Positions 1 through 8,839 of a stretch of 64,000 nt of DNA are shown piece by piece (within the stretch, counting starts at the first letter, position 1; each line of letters begins with the position of its first letter). The notes beneath the pieces were generated by a model that was given only the letters and a program-made list of their open reading frames with translations, was not told the DNA's origin and ran no database searches. The position numbers were made by a program, and so were the translations under genes. This stretch comes from Pelagerythrobacter aerophilus (GTDB lineage Bacteria; Pseudomonadota; Alphaproteobacteria; Sphingomonadales; Sphingomonadaceae): positions 496,001 through 560,000 of the forward strand of contig NZ_QXFK01000019.1 of the NCBI RefSeq assembly GCF_003581645.1. The letters run 5' to 3'.

Positions 1-39
1 CGTTCACCTGCCGCGCCGCATCTGCCATGCGGCTCGGCA

Positions 40-1833
40 ATGGACGCGGGCCACGACAGGATTGAGCCGCTCGATACGGCACGCGCCGAGCTGCGCCGGC
101 TGTTCGGGCACGACGACTTCCGCGGCGTTCAGGCGCGCGTGGTCGAGCGCGTGCTGGCCGGCGAATCGACCCTGGCGGTGATGCCCACCGGCGCGGGCAA
201 GTCGCTGACCTACCAGCTTCCCGCGACGATGCTGCCGGGCACCTGCGTGGTCGTCTCGCCGCTGATCGCGCTGATGCACGACCAGCTCCGCGCCGCGCGG
301 GCGAACGGGATCGAGGCGGCGACGCTCACCAGCGTCGATGCCGACTGGCGCGAAACGCTCGACCGCTTCCGCGCCGGCGCGCTCGACCTGCTCTACGTCG
401 CGCCCGAACGCGCGAGCCAGCCCGGTTTCCGCGAGCTGCTTGCCTCCGCCCCGCTGGCGCTGTTCGCGGTGGACGAGGCGCACTGCGTGTCCGAATGGGG
501 CCACGATTTCCGCCCCGACTACCGCCAGCTGCGCGGGCTCATGGACGCCTTCCCGCAAGTGCCGCGCCTCGCGCTGACCGCGACCGCCGATGCGCATACG
601 CGGGCGGACATCCTCGAACAGCTCGGCATCCCGGCCGAGGGGCTGGTGCTCGCCGGGTTCGACCGGCCCAACATCCGCTACGTGATGCGCCACCGCGACA
701 ATCCGGTGCGCCAGCTGGCCGCGCTGATGGCCGAGGAGCAGGGCCCCGGGATCGTCTATGCCCCGACCCGCCGCAAGGTCGAGGACCTGGCGGAAAAGCT
801 CGCCGGTGCGACCGGGCGCTCGGTCTTGCCGTATCACGCGGGGCTCGATCCCGCCGTGCGGTCGGCCAACCAGGCGGCCTTCGTCGCCAGCGAGGACATG
901 GTGATCGTCGCCACGGTCGCCTTCGGCATGGGGATCGACAAGCCCGACGTGCGCTTCGTCGCCCATGCCGGCATCCCCAAGTCGATCGAGGGCTACTATC
1001 AGGAAACCGGCCGCGCCGGGCGCGACGGCGATCCGGCACGCGCGGTCATGCTGTGGGGCGCAGGCGATTTCGCCCAGGCGCGCCAGCGGCTGAGCGAAGT
1101 GGACGAAGCGCGGCGGGCCGGGGAGCGCGCGCGGCTCGATGCGCTCGCCGGGCTGGTCGAGACCGCCGGGTGCCGCCGCGCGGTGCTGCTGCGCCATTTC
1201 GGCGAAAGCCCGCCCGAGAGCTGCGGCAATTGCGACAACTGCCTGTCTCCGCCCGGCGTCATCGACGCGACCGAAACCGCACGCAAGCTGCTCTCGGCCG
1301 CTTATCGCACCGGGCAGAGCTTCGGCTTCGGGCACCTGCAGAAAGTGCTGACGGGGGCGGAGGACGAGCGCGTACGCCAGCGCGGGCATGACCGGCTGAG
1401 CGTGTTCGGGATCGTCGACGGAGAGGAAGCGCGCCTGCTCCAGCCGCTCTCGCGGGCGCTCCAGGCGCGCGGTGCGCTGGTCTCGACCGAGCACGGCGGT
1501 TTCGCCCTCGCCGGTGACGCACGCGCGATCCTGAAGGGCGAACAGACGGTCGAGATCGTCCTTCCTCCTCGCAGCGAACGCCAGCGTCGCCGCCGCGACA
1601 GCGGACCGAATCCGGTCGGCGATCCGCTGTTCGACGCCCTGCGCGAACTGCGCCGCGAGCTCGCGGTCGAAGCGCAGGTCCCGCCCTATGTCATCTTCCA
1701 CGACGCCACCTTGCGCGAAATGGCCGCCCGCCGGCCCTCCTCGCTCGCCGAGTTGGGCGAGATCGGCGGCGTCGGCGCGAAGAAGCTCCAGGCCTACGGC
1801 GAGCGCTTCCTCGACACGATCAGGCGCCATTGA
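40..1833 (+). CDS. recQ: ATP-dependent DNA helicase RecQ
   Basis: Superfamily 2 3'-5' DNA helicase used in recombination and stalled-fork repair. The 597-residue product has Walker A MPTGAGKS near residues 48-55, a DEAH box (VDEAHCVSEWGHDFRPDY) near 146, and the helicase C-terminal stretch YYQETGRAGRDG. A RecQ-C-terminal zinc site is shown by CGNCDNC near residue 398, and an HRDC-like domain occupies roughly the last 75 residues (ELGEIGGVGAKKLQAYG). Length matches E. coli RecQ (about 610). The ATG at 40 is the first in-frame start and the domains begin directly after it. A trans-sulfuration gene follows after 88 bp, probably not functionally linked. Confidence 0.95.
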   Translation: MDAGHDRIEPLDTARAELRRLFGHDDFRGVQARVVERVLAGESTLAVMPTGAGKSLTYQLPATMLPGTCVVVSPLIALMHDQLRAARANGIEAATLTSVDADWRETLDRFRAGALDLLYVAPERASQPGFRELLASAPLALFAVDEAHCVSEWGHDFRPDYRQLRGLMDAFPQVPRLALTATADAHTRADILEQLGIPAEGLVLAGFDRPNIRYVMRHRDNPVRQLAALMAEEQGPGIVYAPTRRKVEDLAEKLAGATGRSVLPYHAGLDPAVRSANQAAFVASEDMVIVATVAFGMGIDKPDVRFVAHAGIPKSIEGYYQETGRAGRDGDPARAVMLWGAGDFAQARQRLSEVDEARRAGERARLDALAGLVETAGCRRAVLLRHFGESPPESCGNCDNCLSPPGVIDATETARKLLSAAYRTGQSFGFGHLQKVLTGAEDERVRQRGHDRLSVFGIVDGEEARLLQPLSRALQARGALVSTEHGGFALAGDARAILKGEQTVEIVLPPRSERQRRRRDSGPNPVGDPLFDALRELRRELAVEAQVPPYVIFHDATLREMAARRPSSLAELGEIGGVGAKKLQAYGERFLDTIRRH

Positions 1834-1921
1834 CGGACGTGCGGGGCCGGGGTTGCATGACGGCGCGATCTCGTCGATGGCGCGCGACCGGCTTGCAAGA
1901 GGTGATGGGAGTTTGGCGCCG

Positions 1922-3073
1922 ATGAATCCGATCGATGCGGACGATGCGCTGATCTGTCTGCGCGCCGGCGATGCCGCTGGGGCCGTCATGCCGCCGATCG
2001 TGCAGGCCTCGCTGTTCCGCTTCGAAACGCTCGAGGAACTGCACGGCGCGCAGGCGCGCGAGAACGAGGTCTGCGTCTATTCGCGCGGCACCAATCCGAC
2101 CGTGCGTGAGCTGGAGGAGACGCTCGCGCGGCTCGAGGGTGCCGAAGCCGCGAAGTGCTTCGCCAGCGGCATGGGCGCGATCTCGGCCACGCTCTTCGCA
2201 CTGCTCGCCGAGGGCGATCACGTGCTGTTCTGCGGCGACATCTACGGCCCGACGATCGAGTTCGCCCAGCGGCTGGAGGACTACGGCGTCACGCATAGCC
2301 GGTGCTTCGCCGCCGGAATCGACGAGATCGAAGCGGCGCTGACGCCCGCGACGAAGATGATCTACTTCGAAAGCCCCGGTTCGATGCGCTTCGAGCTGCT
2401 GCCGATCGCGCAAATCTGCGCCCTCGCCAAACGGCGCGGTATCCTGACCGTGGCCGACAACACCGTCGCGACGCCGCTGCTGCAGAAGCCGCTCGCGATG
2501 GGCTGCGACCTCGTGCTCCATTCGCTGACCAAGTACGTCGGCGGGCATTCGGACACGCTCGGCGGCGCGCTCGCGGGCTCGGCCGAGCTCGTCGAGCGCG
2601 TGTTCCGGCGCGGCTACATGCTGATGGGCGCGGTGATGGCGCCGTTCGACGCCTGGCTGCTCCTGCGCGGACTGGCGACATTGCCCGCCCGGCTGGCGCA
2701 GCAGCAAGCCGACGCGTTCGCCGTCGCGCGCTTCCTCGCGGGTCATCCGAAGGTCCGCCGGGTGTTCCATCCGGCGCTGGCCGAAGGCGCGCAGGCGGCG
2801 CTGTTCGCGCGGCAGATGCGCGGCCATTCGGGCCTGCTCTCCGCCGAGTTCGACCTGCCCGACCACGCCGCCACGCTCGCGCTCGGCAACCGCCTGCGCC
2901 TGTTCGGCAAGGCGATAAGCTGGGGCGGCGTCGAAAGCCTGGTGTCGAGCGCGCACAGGACCGATCCGGGGCCGGATCACGACGGCCGCATGCCGCGCAC
3001 GCTGCTGCGCTTCTCGGTCGGACTGGAAGGCGCCGAGGCCCTGATCGCCGATCTGGAGCAGGCACTGGCATGA
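1922..3073 (+). CDS. Trans-sulfuration family PLP-dependent enzyme (cystathionine gamma-synthase/beta-lyase type)
   Basis: Fold-type I pyridoxal-phosphate enzyme of the Cys/Met metabolism family, 383 residues, the normal family length. The PLP lysine is recognisable as Lys204 in HSLTKYVGGHSDTLGG, and the SRGTNPTVRELE motif near the N-terminus is typical. Family members interconvert cysteine, homocysteine and cystathionine, and the exact reaction cannot be read from the sequence. The ATG at 1922 is preferred because a GGGAG lies 10 nt upstream and the family similarity begins with DDALICLRAG; an ATG at 1877 is also in frame. The stop overlaps the next start (ATGA), so the two genes are probably co-translated. 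Confidence 0.85.
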   Translation: MNPIDADDALICLRAGDAAGAVMPPIVQASLFRFETLEELHGAQARENEVCVYSRGTNPTVRELEETLARLEGAEAAKCFASGMGAISATLFALLAEGDHVLFCGDIYGPTIEFAQRLEDYGVTHSRCFAAGIDEIEAALTPATKMIYFESPGSMRFELLPIAQICALAKRRGILTVADNTVATPLLQKPLAMGCDLVLHSLTKYVGGHSDTLGGALAGSAELVERVFRRGYMLMGAVMAPFDAWLLLRGLATLPARLAQQQADAFAVARFLAGHPKVRRVFHPALAEGAQAALFARQMRGHSGLLSAEFDLPDHAATLALGNRLRLFGKAISWGGVESLVSSAHRTDPGPDHDGRMPRTLLRFSVGLEGAEALIADLEQALA

Positions 3074-4494
3074 GCGACATCGAACGGACCGAGCGGGCGC
3101 CGCTGCCGCTGGCTCTCGCGCTGGCGCCGATCGCCGCGCTGTTCGCAGCCGGGGTCGGCGGCGCGGCGGTGTTCGGCTTCGGCGGCGAACCCTTGCTGCT
3201 GGCGCTGCTCTTCGCCGCGGCGGTCGCGGCGGCCATCGCGCGGGCGCGCGGGCATGGCTGGGCGGAGGTCCAGGCCGCGGCCGGGCGGCTGCTGGCCGAG
3301 GCGCTGCCGGCGGTGCTGATCCTGCTTAGCATCGGCGCATTGCTGGGAAGCTGGATGTTCGCAGGCACGATCCCGCTGCTGGTCGTGCTCGGGATCGATC
3401 TCATCAGCCCGCAGTGGATGGCGCTGACGGCTTTCCTCGCGACGGCGGTCATGTCGGTCGTCTCGGGGACTTCGTGGGGCTCGGCGGGCACGATCGGCGT
3501 CGCACTGATGGGCGCGGCCGAGGCCATGGGCCTGCCGCTCGCACCGGTCGCCGGCGCGGTCGTCTCGGGCGCCTATTTCGGCGACAAGCTCTCGCCGATT
3601 TCGGACATGACCAACATCACCGCGATCGGCGCCGGGGCGGAGCTCTACGCGCATATTCGGAACATGCTGCCGACCAGCCTGCCGCCCGCGCTGATCGCGA
3701 TCGCCGCCTTCGCGCTGTTCGCGCCCGGGGCGGAGCTGGCCGGCGCGAATCCGGCGGCGGCGATCCGCACCGAGCTGGTCGGTCTCTTCGCGCCCGGCCT
3801 CTGGGCTGCCCTGCCGCTCGCGGTTGCCGTCGGCGGGATCGCGCTGCGCTACCCGCCGGCGCCGGTGATCATCGCCTCGGCCCTGGTGGCGCTCGTCATC
3901 GGGGTAACGGTCAACGGCTTTCCCGCCGCTGCGGGCGTGCACGCGTTCGTCGCCGGCTTCGCGCTCGATCAGGTCGCGCCGGGCGCCGCGGTGAGCGAGC
4001 AATTGACCGGCCTGGTCGAGCGCGGCGGCCTCTATGCCATGGCGCCGACGCTGGTCTTCATCCTGGCCGCCTTCCTGCTGGCCGCGGGCATGGAAGTGTC
4101 CGGCGCGCTCGATACGCTGCTCGCCCGACTGCTGGGCGCCGTGCGCGGTGCCTTCGGGCTGGTCGCGGCGACCATGGCGGCGGGCGCGACGATGGTCGGG
4201 ATGACGAGCCACGGCGGCGTCACCTCGCTCGTCGTCGGGGGCCTGTTCCGCCCGTCCTACGCCGAGCGCGATCTCGCGCCGGAGAATCTCGGCCGCGCGC
4301 TGGCCGACTCGGTCACGATCACCGAACCGCTGATGCCCTGGACCGTCTCCGGCCTGTTCATGGCCTCTACTCTCGGCGTCGCGACTCTCGCCTACGCGCC
4401 CTGGGCGGTGTTCTGCTGGCTCGGCCCGGTCTTCAGCCTCCTGATGGCCCTGCGCTTCCGCCTGACGGGCAAGGGGCTGAAGCCCGCCGCCTGA
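3070..4494 (+). CDS. NhaC-family Na+/H+ antiporter
   Basis: Inner-membrane transporter of 474 residues made almost entirely of hydrophobic helices (about 11-12). The conserved NhaC-family core is visible as SVVSGTSWGSAGTIG, then SGAYFGDKLSPISDMTN, then the late block GMTSHGGVTSLVVGG. The family exchanges sodium, or in some members other small cations or organic substrates, for protons. The start overlaps the stop of the upstream trans-sulfuration gene by four bases (ATGA), so the enzyme and transporter form one translational unit. In some bacteria NhaC relatives sit beside amino-acid genes and move amino-acid-like substrates, so a sulfur amino-acid role is possible but inferred only from context. 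Confidence 0.85.
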   Translation: MSDIERTERAPLPLALALAPIAALFAAGVGGAAVFGFGGEPLLLALLFAAAVAAAIARARGHGWAEVQAAAGRLLAEALPAVLILLSIGALLGSWMFAGTIPLLVVLGIDLISPQWMALTAFLATAVMSVVSGTSWGSAGTIGVALMGAAEAMGLPLAPVAGAVVSGAYFGDKLSPISDMTNITAIGAGAELYAHIRNMLPTSLPPALIAIAAFALFAPGAELAGANPAAAIRTELVGLFAPGLWAALPLAVAVGGIALRYPPAPVIIASALVALVIGVTVNGFPAAAGVHAFVAGFALDQVAPGAAVSEQLTGLVERGGLYAMAPTLVFILAAFLLAAGMEVSGALDTLLARLLGAVRGAFGLVAATMAAGATMVGMTSHGGVTSLVVGGLFRPSYAERDLAPENLGRALADSVTITEPLMPWTVSGLFMASTLGVATLAYAPWAVFCWLGPVFSLLMALRFRLTGKGLKPAA

Positions 4495-4522
4495 CTTGCC
4501 ACCTGCCACGATTTGCGACAGT

Positions 4523-4545
4523 CCCGTCCGGCGCAAGAGGACGGG
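4523..4545 (+). promoter_or_regulatory. Hairpin abutting the Shine-Dalgarno of the nitronate monooxygenase gene
   Basis: A perfect 7-bp inverted repeat, CCCGTCC and GGACGGG, with a 9-nt loop, lies between the antiporter stop and the next start. The right arm runs into the ribosome-binding sequence GGGAGGA that serves the ATG at 4556. It could be a weak terminator (no T-run follows) or a structure that partly hides the ribosome site. Confidence 0.4.
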
Positions 4546-4555
4546 AGGACGCACG

Positions 4556-5530
4556 ATGAAAACCGCGATTACCGAGATGTTCGGAATCGAGCATCCGATC
4601 ATCCAGGGCGGGATGCACTTCGTCGGCCTGGCGGAGATGACGGCGGCGGTGTCGAATGCGGGCGGGCTCGGGATCATCACCGGGCTCACGCAGAAGACGC
4701 CGGGCGACCTTGCGAACGAGATCGCGCGCTGCCGGGACATGACCGACAAGCCGTTCGGCGTGAACCTGACGTTCCTGCCCACGGTCAACGCGCCCGATTA
4801 TCCGGGCTACGTCCGCGCGATCATCGAAGGCGGGGTCACGGTGGTCGAGACCGCCGGCAACAACCCGCAGGCCGTGCTGCCGTACCTCAAGGACGCGGGG
4901 ATCCGGGTGATCCACAAGTGCACCAGCGTGCGCCATGCGCTGAAGGCGCAGTCGATTGGATGCGACGCGGTCTCGGTCGACGGGTTCGAGTGCGGCGGCC
5001 ATCCGGGGGAGGACGACGTGCCCAACTTCATCCTCCTGCCCCGCGCGGCGGACGAGCTGGAAATCCCGTTCGTCTCCAGCGGCGGCATGGCCGACGGGCG
5101 CAGCCTTATCGCCAGCCTCGCGTTCGGCGCGGCCGGCATGAACATGGGCACGCGCTTCATCGCGACCCGGGAAGCGCCGGTGCACGACAATGTGAAGCAG
5201 GCGATCCTCGCCGCGAGCGAACTCGACACGCGGCTCGTCATGCGCCCGCTGCGCAACACCGAGCGGGTGCTCAACAACGCCGCGGTCGAGCGGCTGCTGG
5301 AGAAGGAGCGCGAACTCGGCGCGAACCTCAAGTTCGAGGACATCATCGAGGAAGTCGCCGGCGTGTACCCCTCGATCATGCGCGAGGGCGAGATGGATCG
5401 CGGCGCGTGGAGCTGCGGCATGGTCGCCGGGCTCGTCTACGACATCCCGACGTGCCAGGAACTGATCGAGAGGATCATGCGCCAGGCCAACGAGATCATC
5501 GACCGGATGGACGCGCTGCGCCGCGCCTGA
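4556..5530 (+). CDS. Nitronate monooxygenase / 2-nitropropane dioxygenase family flavoprotein
   Basis: FMN-dependent TIM-barrel protein of 324 residues. The N-terminal block MFGIEHPIIQGGM, the central GGHPGEDDV segment and the VSSGGMADGRSL phosphate-binding loop are characteristic of the nitronate monooxygenase/FabK superfamily. Such enzymes oxidise propionate 3-nitronate and related nitronates, and FabK-like enoyl reductases share the fold. The ATG at 4556 is chosen because GGGAGGA lies directly upstream and the family homology begins at the second codon. It ends 4 bp before a convergent DUF924 gene. Confidence 0.85.
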   Translation: MKTAITEMFGIEHPIIQGGMHFVGLAEMTAAVSNAGGLGIITGLTQKTPGDLANEIARCRDMTDKPFGVNLTFLPTVNAPDYPGYVRAIIEGGVTVVETAGNNPQAVLPYLKDAGIRVIHKCTSVRHALKAQSIGCDAVSVDGFECGGHPGEDDVPNFILLPRAADELEIPFVSSGGMADGRSLIASLAFGAAGMNMGTRFIATREAPVHDNVKQAILAASELDTRLVMRPLRNTERVLNNAAVERLLEKERELGANLKFEDIIEEVAGVYPSIMREGEMDRGAWSCGMVAGLVYDIPTCQELIERIMRQANEIIDRMDALRRA

Positions 5531-5534
5531 GGCG

Positions 5535-6083
5535 CTACCAGGCGAAGCCCCGCGCCACCGCGCGCTCCTCCGCCGGCGTCGAGCGGCGGCCGAGCACCGG
5601 GTTGCGGTGCGGGAAGCGCCCGAAGCGAGCGATCATCCGGTGATGGCTGACGGCGAACGTGCGATTCTCCGGCTCGCACGCGAAGAAGCGCAGCGAGGCG
5701 AGCTGGTCGGCGATCGCCTCGCTGTGCATCAGCGGCATGCCGGTGAACGCGCGCATTTTCCGCGGCACGCGCTCGTGCCAGCCGCGCGCAATCATCCCCT
5801 TGGCGATGGCAAGCGAGAGCCCGTCGGAGGCGAAGGCGCGCGGATCGCTGCGGAAGATATTGCGCGGCACCTGATCGAACAGCAGCACCGCCGCCTGCGC
5901 GGTCAGCGGATCGCTCAGGAACTCATGCGCCGGCCGATGCCGCAGCGCCTGCCATTCGCCCGCGAAGCGGCGGCGCAGCAGCGCGTCGACCTCGGCGCCG
6001 CCACCGAACCAGTCGGTGGGACCGAGAGTATGAAACCAGAGATGCAGCAGATCCGCCGCCCAGCGGCGCGGGGCGGCGGTCAT
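5535..6083 (-). CDS. DUF924 family protein
   Basis: Protein of 182 residues belonging to the DUF924 family, an all-helical fold related to tetratricopeptide-type proteins. Typical blocks are LLHLWFHTLGPTDWFGG at the N-terminus, LLFDQVPRNIFR around residues 68-80, and the C-terminal HHRMIARFGRFPHRN. The family is widespread in proteobacteria and its biochemical role is not established. It converges on the nitronate monooxygenase gene and lies 8 bp from the small secreted-protein pair. Confidence 0.85.
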   Translation of the reverse strand: MTAAPRRWAADLLHLWFHTLGPTDWFGGGAEVDALLRRRFAGEWQALRHRPAHEFLSDPLTAQAAVLLFDQVPRNIFRSDPRAFASDGLSLAIAKGMIARGWHERVPRKMRAFTGMPLMHSEAIADQLASLRFFACEPENRTFAVSHHRMIARFGRFPHRNPVLGRRSTPAEERAVARGFAW

Positions 6084-6091
6084 GCGTCAGG

Positions 6092-6490
6092 TCAGCCTTC
6101 GACCTTCTTGTAGGGGACGAAATCGCCGAGGAAGATATTGCCGGTGTAGAACCCGCCCGTGCGATCGAAGGTCGTCACGATATCGGAGCGGCAGAGCTGA
6201 TTGCTGGTCCGGCGGATTTTCATCGCATCGTCGTCGTCGAGCGATTCGGGATGCTGCGGGATGTTCACGTAAAGCGTGCTGCCGCGCTCGATCACGATCG
6301 CCGTGCCGTCGATGATGCGCATATTCGTGCTCGGGAAAGTCTGGACGCAGTTCTGCGGTTCGCCCGCCACGCGGCCTTCGAGCAGCTTGGCGAGTTCGGC
6401 CTCGCCCTTGGGCTTGGCTTCCTCGGCCGCGGCCGGCCCCGCGAACAGGGCACCGGCGGCGATGGCGGCAATGAGAGTTGCTGTTTTCAT
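6092..6490 (-). CDS. Small secreted protein, downstream copy of a tandem paralogous pair
   Basis: Uncharacterised 132-residue protein with a clear Sec signal peptide (hydrophobic run after MKTATL, cleavage near AAAEE). The mature part shares LEGRVAGEPxNC, GTAIV, GxTLxVN, SxQLCR and LGDFVPY with the gene immediately upstream at 6494. Two conserved cysteines (in EPQNC and NQLCR) could form a disulfide in the periplasm. I do not recognise a named domain. The gene starts only 3 bp after its paralogue ends, so the pair is almost certainly one transcript. Confidence 0.75.
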   Translation of the reverse strand: MKTATLIAAIAAGALFAGPAAAEEAKPKGEAELAKLLEGRVAGEPQNCVQTFPSTNMRIIDGTAIVIERGSTLYVNIPQHPESLDDDDAMKIRRTSNQLCRSDIVTTFDRTGGFYTGNIFLGDFVPYKKVEG

Positions 6491-6493
6491 CGG

Positions 6494-6922
6494 TCAGCCT
6501 CCTTCGGCGGCCTTCTGATCGTCCGCCTTCGTGTATGGGACGAAGTCACCGAGCGCCAACCTTGGTCCGGGTATCGTGCCGCTGCCGAGGCGATCGCGCA
6601 GTTCGACCTGATCGAGTCGGCAGAGCTGCGAGCTGAACTGGTGGAACACCGGCAGGTCGCTGCGCGAGAGAAACTGCGCGCCGGCCGGTCGGTTCACCCA
6701 CAGCGTGCCGCCGTCGCGGAACACGATCGCGGTGCCGTCCACGATCTGAATCGAGTCGCGCTGCGACTCGTTCAGGCAATTGGCCGGCTCGCCGGCCACG
6801 CGCCCTTCCAGAATTTCAGCGAGCTTCGCCTCGCCGCGCGCCGGCTCCTCCGCGGAAGCGGAAACCGCGCCGGCGAGCGCAAGCGACGCCAGCAGGAGCG
6901 AGATGGACTTCGTACCAATCAT
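6494..6922 (-). CDS. Small secreted protein, upstream copy of a tandem paralogous pair
   Basis: Uncharacterised 142-residue exported protein. A signal peptide (SISLLLASLALAGAVSASA) precedes a mature domain that matches the neighbouring 6092-6490 gene along its length, including LEGRVAGEPANC, DGTAIVF, GGTLWVN, SSQLCRLD and LGDFVPYTK. The ATG at 6922 is selected because the signal peptide begins there; a longer in-frame extension upstream runs antisense through tldD and is not credible. Head-to-tail arrangement with 3 bp spacing indicates a local gene duplication followed by divergence. Confidence 0.75.
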   Translation of the reverse strand: MIGTKSISLLLASLALAGAVSASAEEPARGEAKLAEILEGRVAGEPANCLNESQRDSIQIVDGTAIVFRDGGTLWVNRPAGAQFLSRSDLPVFHQFSSQLCRLDQVELRDRLGSGTIPGPRLALGDFVPYTKADDQKAAEGG

Positions 6923-6978
6923 GTCCCGCGTTATAGCACAGCAGGCGTGAATGCACGATGAGCGGCGGCGTAGCTGCG

Positions 6979-8418
6979 TCAGGCCGTTCCGCCGACGGTG
7001 AGCCGGTCGACGAGCAGCGTCGGCTGGCCCACGCCGGCGGGCACGCTCTGCCCGCCCTTGCCGCACACGCCCACGCCTTCGTCGAGCGCGAGATCGTTGC
7101 CGATGCCGGAAACGCGGGTCAACACGCTCGGCCCGTCGCCGATCAGCGTCGCGCCCTTGATCGGCGCGCCGATCACGCCGTTCTCGACCTTGTAGGCCTC
7201 GGTGCAGGAGAACACGAACTTGCCCGAGACGATGTCGACCTGCCCGCCGCCGAAGCTCTTGGCATAGATGCCGTTCTTCACTCGGCCGAGCAGTTCGGCC
7301 GGATCGTCGCTGCCGGCCCGCATGAAGGTGTTGGTCATGCGCGGCATCGGCGCGTGCTGATAGCTCTCGCGGCGGCCGTTGCCGGTCGCCTCGACACCCA
7401 TCAGCCGCGCGTTGAGCCGGTCCTGCATATAGCCCTTGAGAATGCCGTCCTCGATCAGCACGGTCTCGGCCGTCGGCGTGCCTTCGTCGTCGATCGAGAG
7501 CGAGCCGCGCCGGTCGCGGATCGAGCCGTCGTCGACCACCGTCACGCCGGGCGCGGCGACGCGCTCCCCGATGCGGCCGGAAAAGGCGCTCGTGCCCTTG
7601 CGGTTGAAATCGCCCTCGAGCCCGTGGCCGACCGCCTCGTGCAGCAGCACGCCGGGCCAGCCGGGGCCGAGCAGAACGGTCATCTCGCCTGCCGGGGCGT
7701 CCACGCTGTCGAGGTTGACCAGCGCCTGGCGCACCGCCTCGTCCACCGCCCGGCCCCATCCGGCGGGCTCGAACAGCGGATCGTAGAGATAGCGCCCGCC
7801 GAAACCGAAGCTGCCGCGCTCGCGCCGGCCATTCGCCTCGGCGACCACGCCGACGTTGAGCCGCACCAGCGGCCGCACGTCGGTCGCGACGAAGCCGTCG
7901 GGCCGGACGATCTCGACCACGCTCCAGCTCGCCAGCAGGCTGGCATTGACCTGCACCACACGCGAATCGCGCGCGCGGGCGGCGGCATCGATCGCCTGCA
8001 GCAGCGCGACCTTCTCGGCAAAGGGCACGGCGTCGAGCGGATTGTCGGCGGTATAGAGGTGGCGGTTGCTTCGGCGCGGCGGCGCGGCAAGCGGGCTTGC
8101 GGTGGGATCGAGCAGTTGCAGCGTCTCGCCGGCCCGGCGGATCGCCGCTTCGCTGATCTCGTTGGCATGGGCGAAGCCGGTCGTCTCGCCTGAGACGCCG
8201 CGCAGGCCGAAGCCCGAATCGCGCGCATAGTCGGCGGTCCTGAGCCGCCCGTCCTCGAACGCCAGCGCCTCGCGCGCGGTATATTGCAGGTAGAGTTCGC
8301 CGTCGTCGCAGCTCTTGAGTAGCTCGGCCGCGAGCGCGGGTGCGCGTTCGGGGTCGAGCCTGCCTTCGCCGTAGAGAAAGGTGCGTGGATCGGCTCGGAG
8401 GTCGGCTGATAGGGTCAT
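6979..8418 (-). CDS. tldD: TldD family metalloprotease
   Basis: Zinc metalloprotease subunit of the TldD/PmbA(TldE) family, 479 residues (E. coli TldD is 481). The zinc motif HEAVGHGLEGDFNRKG begins near residue 260, and the C-terminal cysteine ligand region GVCGKGGQSVP is present. TldD with TldE degrades unfolded peptides and processes some antibiotics and antitoxins; no tldE lies in this window. The ATG at 8418 (MTLSADLRADP) is preferred over one six codons upstream because it gives the usual family length. It follows a small zinc-finger gene on the same strand after 63 bp. Confidence 0.9.
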   Translation of the reverse strand: MTLSADLRADPRTFLYGEGRLDPERAPALAAELLKSCDDGELYLQYTAREALAFEDGRLRTADYARDSGFGLRGVSGETTGFAHANEISEAAIRRAGETLQLLDPTASPLAAPPRRSNRHLYTADNPLDAVPFAEKVALLQAIDAAARARDSRVVQVNASLLASWSVVEIVRPDGFVATDVRPLVRLNVGVVAEANGRRERGSFGFGGRYLYDPLFEPAGWGRAVDEAVRQALVNLDSVDAPAGEMTVLLGPGWPGVLLHEAVGHGLEGDFNRKGTSAFSGRIGERVAAPGVTVVDDGSIRDRRGSLSIDDEGTPTAETVLIEDGILKGYMQDRLNARLMGVEATGNGRRESYQHAPMPRMTNTFMRAGSDDPAELLGRVKNGIYAKSFGGGQVDIVSGKFVFSCTEAYKVENGVIGAPIKGATLIGDGPSVLTRVSGIGNDLALDEGVGVCGKGGQSVPAGVGQPTLLVDRLTVGGTA

Positions 8419-8461
8419 GGCATGCGATATAGGCACGCCCGCGCGAATGTCAGCCGCAACC

Positions 8462-8497
8462 CGTCAGCGGTGGCAAGGCCGTCAGCGGTGGCCGGGG
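8462..8497. repeat. 18-bp tandem duplication at the 3' end of the CHCC zinc-finger gene
   Basis: CGTCAGCGGTGGC occurs twice with an 18-bp period. The second copy contains the stop codon of the gene ending at 8482. It looks like a small local duplication with no evident function. Confidence 0.5.
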
Positions 8498-8742
8498 TCG
8501 CTGCCGGCGGAGATGTCCTCCAGCGCGGCCTGCGCGGCGCCGTCGGCCGGTCCGCCACGCAGCACGAAACGGCGGTCGCAATAGCCGCAGTCGACGTAGC
8601 CGTGCTCGTCGATCTCCAGCCAGACGCGGGGATGGCCGAGCGCGGAGGGGCGATAGCGGTCGCCGCCGCGGATGGCTTGCGCGCCGTCGCACTTGACGCG
8701 GCGATGGTCGACCAGGGTCACTTCGGGCGGTGGAATGTCCAT
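8482..8742 (-). CDS. CHCC-type zinc-finger protein (NDUFS6-like)
   Basis: Short protein of 86 residues with one zinc site of the zf-CHCC type: Cys18, a histidine in GHPRVWLEI, and the pair DCGYC near 52-55. The same domain is found in the mitochondrial complex I accessory subunit NDUFS6 and in many short alphaproteobacterial proteins. A respiratory-complex role is an inference from the family only. The ATG at 8742 is the first compact start; the longer in-frame extension overlaps the divergent ABC transporter promoter region. Confidence 0.8.
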   Translation of the reverse strand: MDIPPPEVTLVDHRRVKCDGAQAIRGGDRYRPSALGHPRVWLEIDEHGYVDCGYCDRRFVLRGGPADGAAQAALEDISAGSDPGHR

Positions 8743-8839
8743 GGGCCCGCCGATAATCCGAAGCGCGCCCGCGTGCAACTGCGCCCTGCGGGGCCTCACA
8801 CCCTTTACGGATCGCCCGCCGGACGCCAAGTGGGGCGCC

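Noticed and set aside
4-1989. A 661-codon open frame on the minus strand opposite recQ
   Set aside because: It is the antisense shadow of recQ; composition is Arg/Ala/Gly/Gln noise with no domain, while the plus strand carries all RecQ motifs.
6923-7759. Long N-terminal extension of the upstream small secreted protein
   Set aside because: The extension is antisense to tldD; the signal peptide starts cleanly at 6922.
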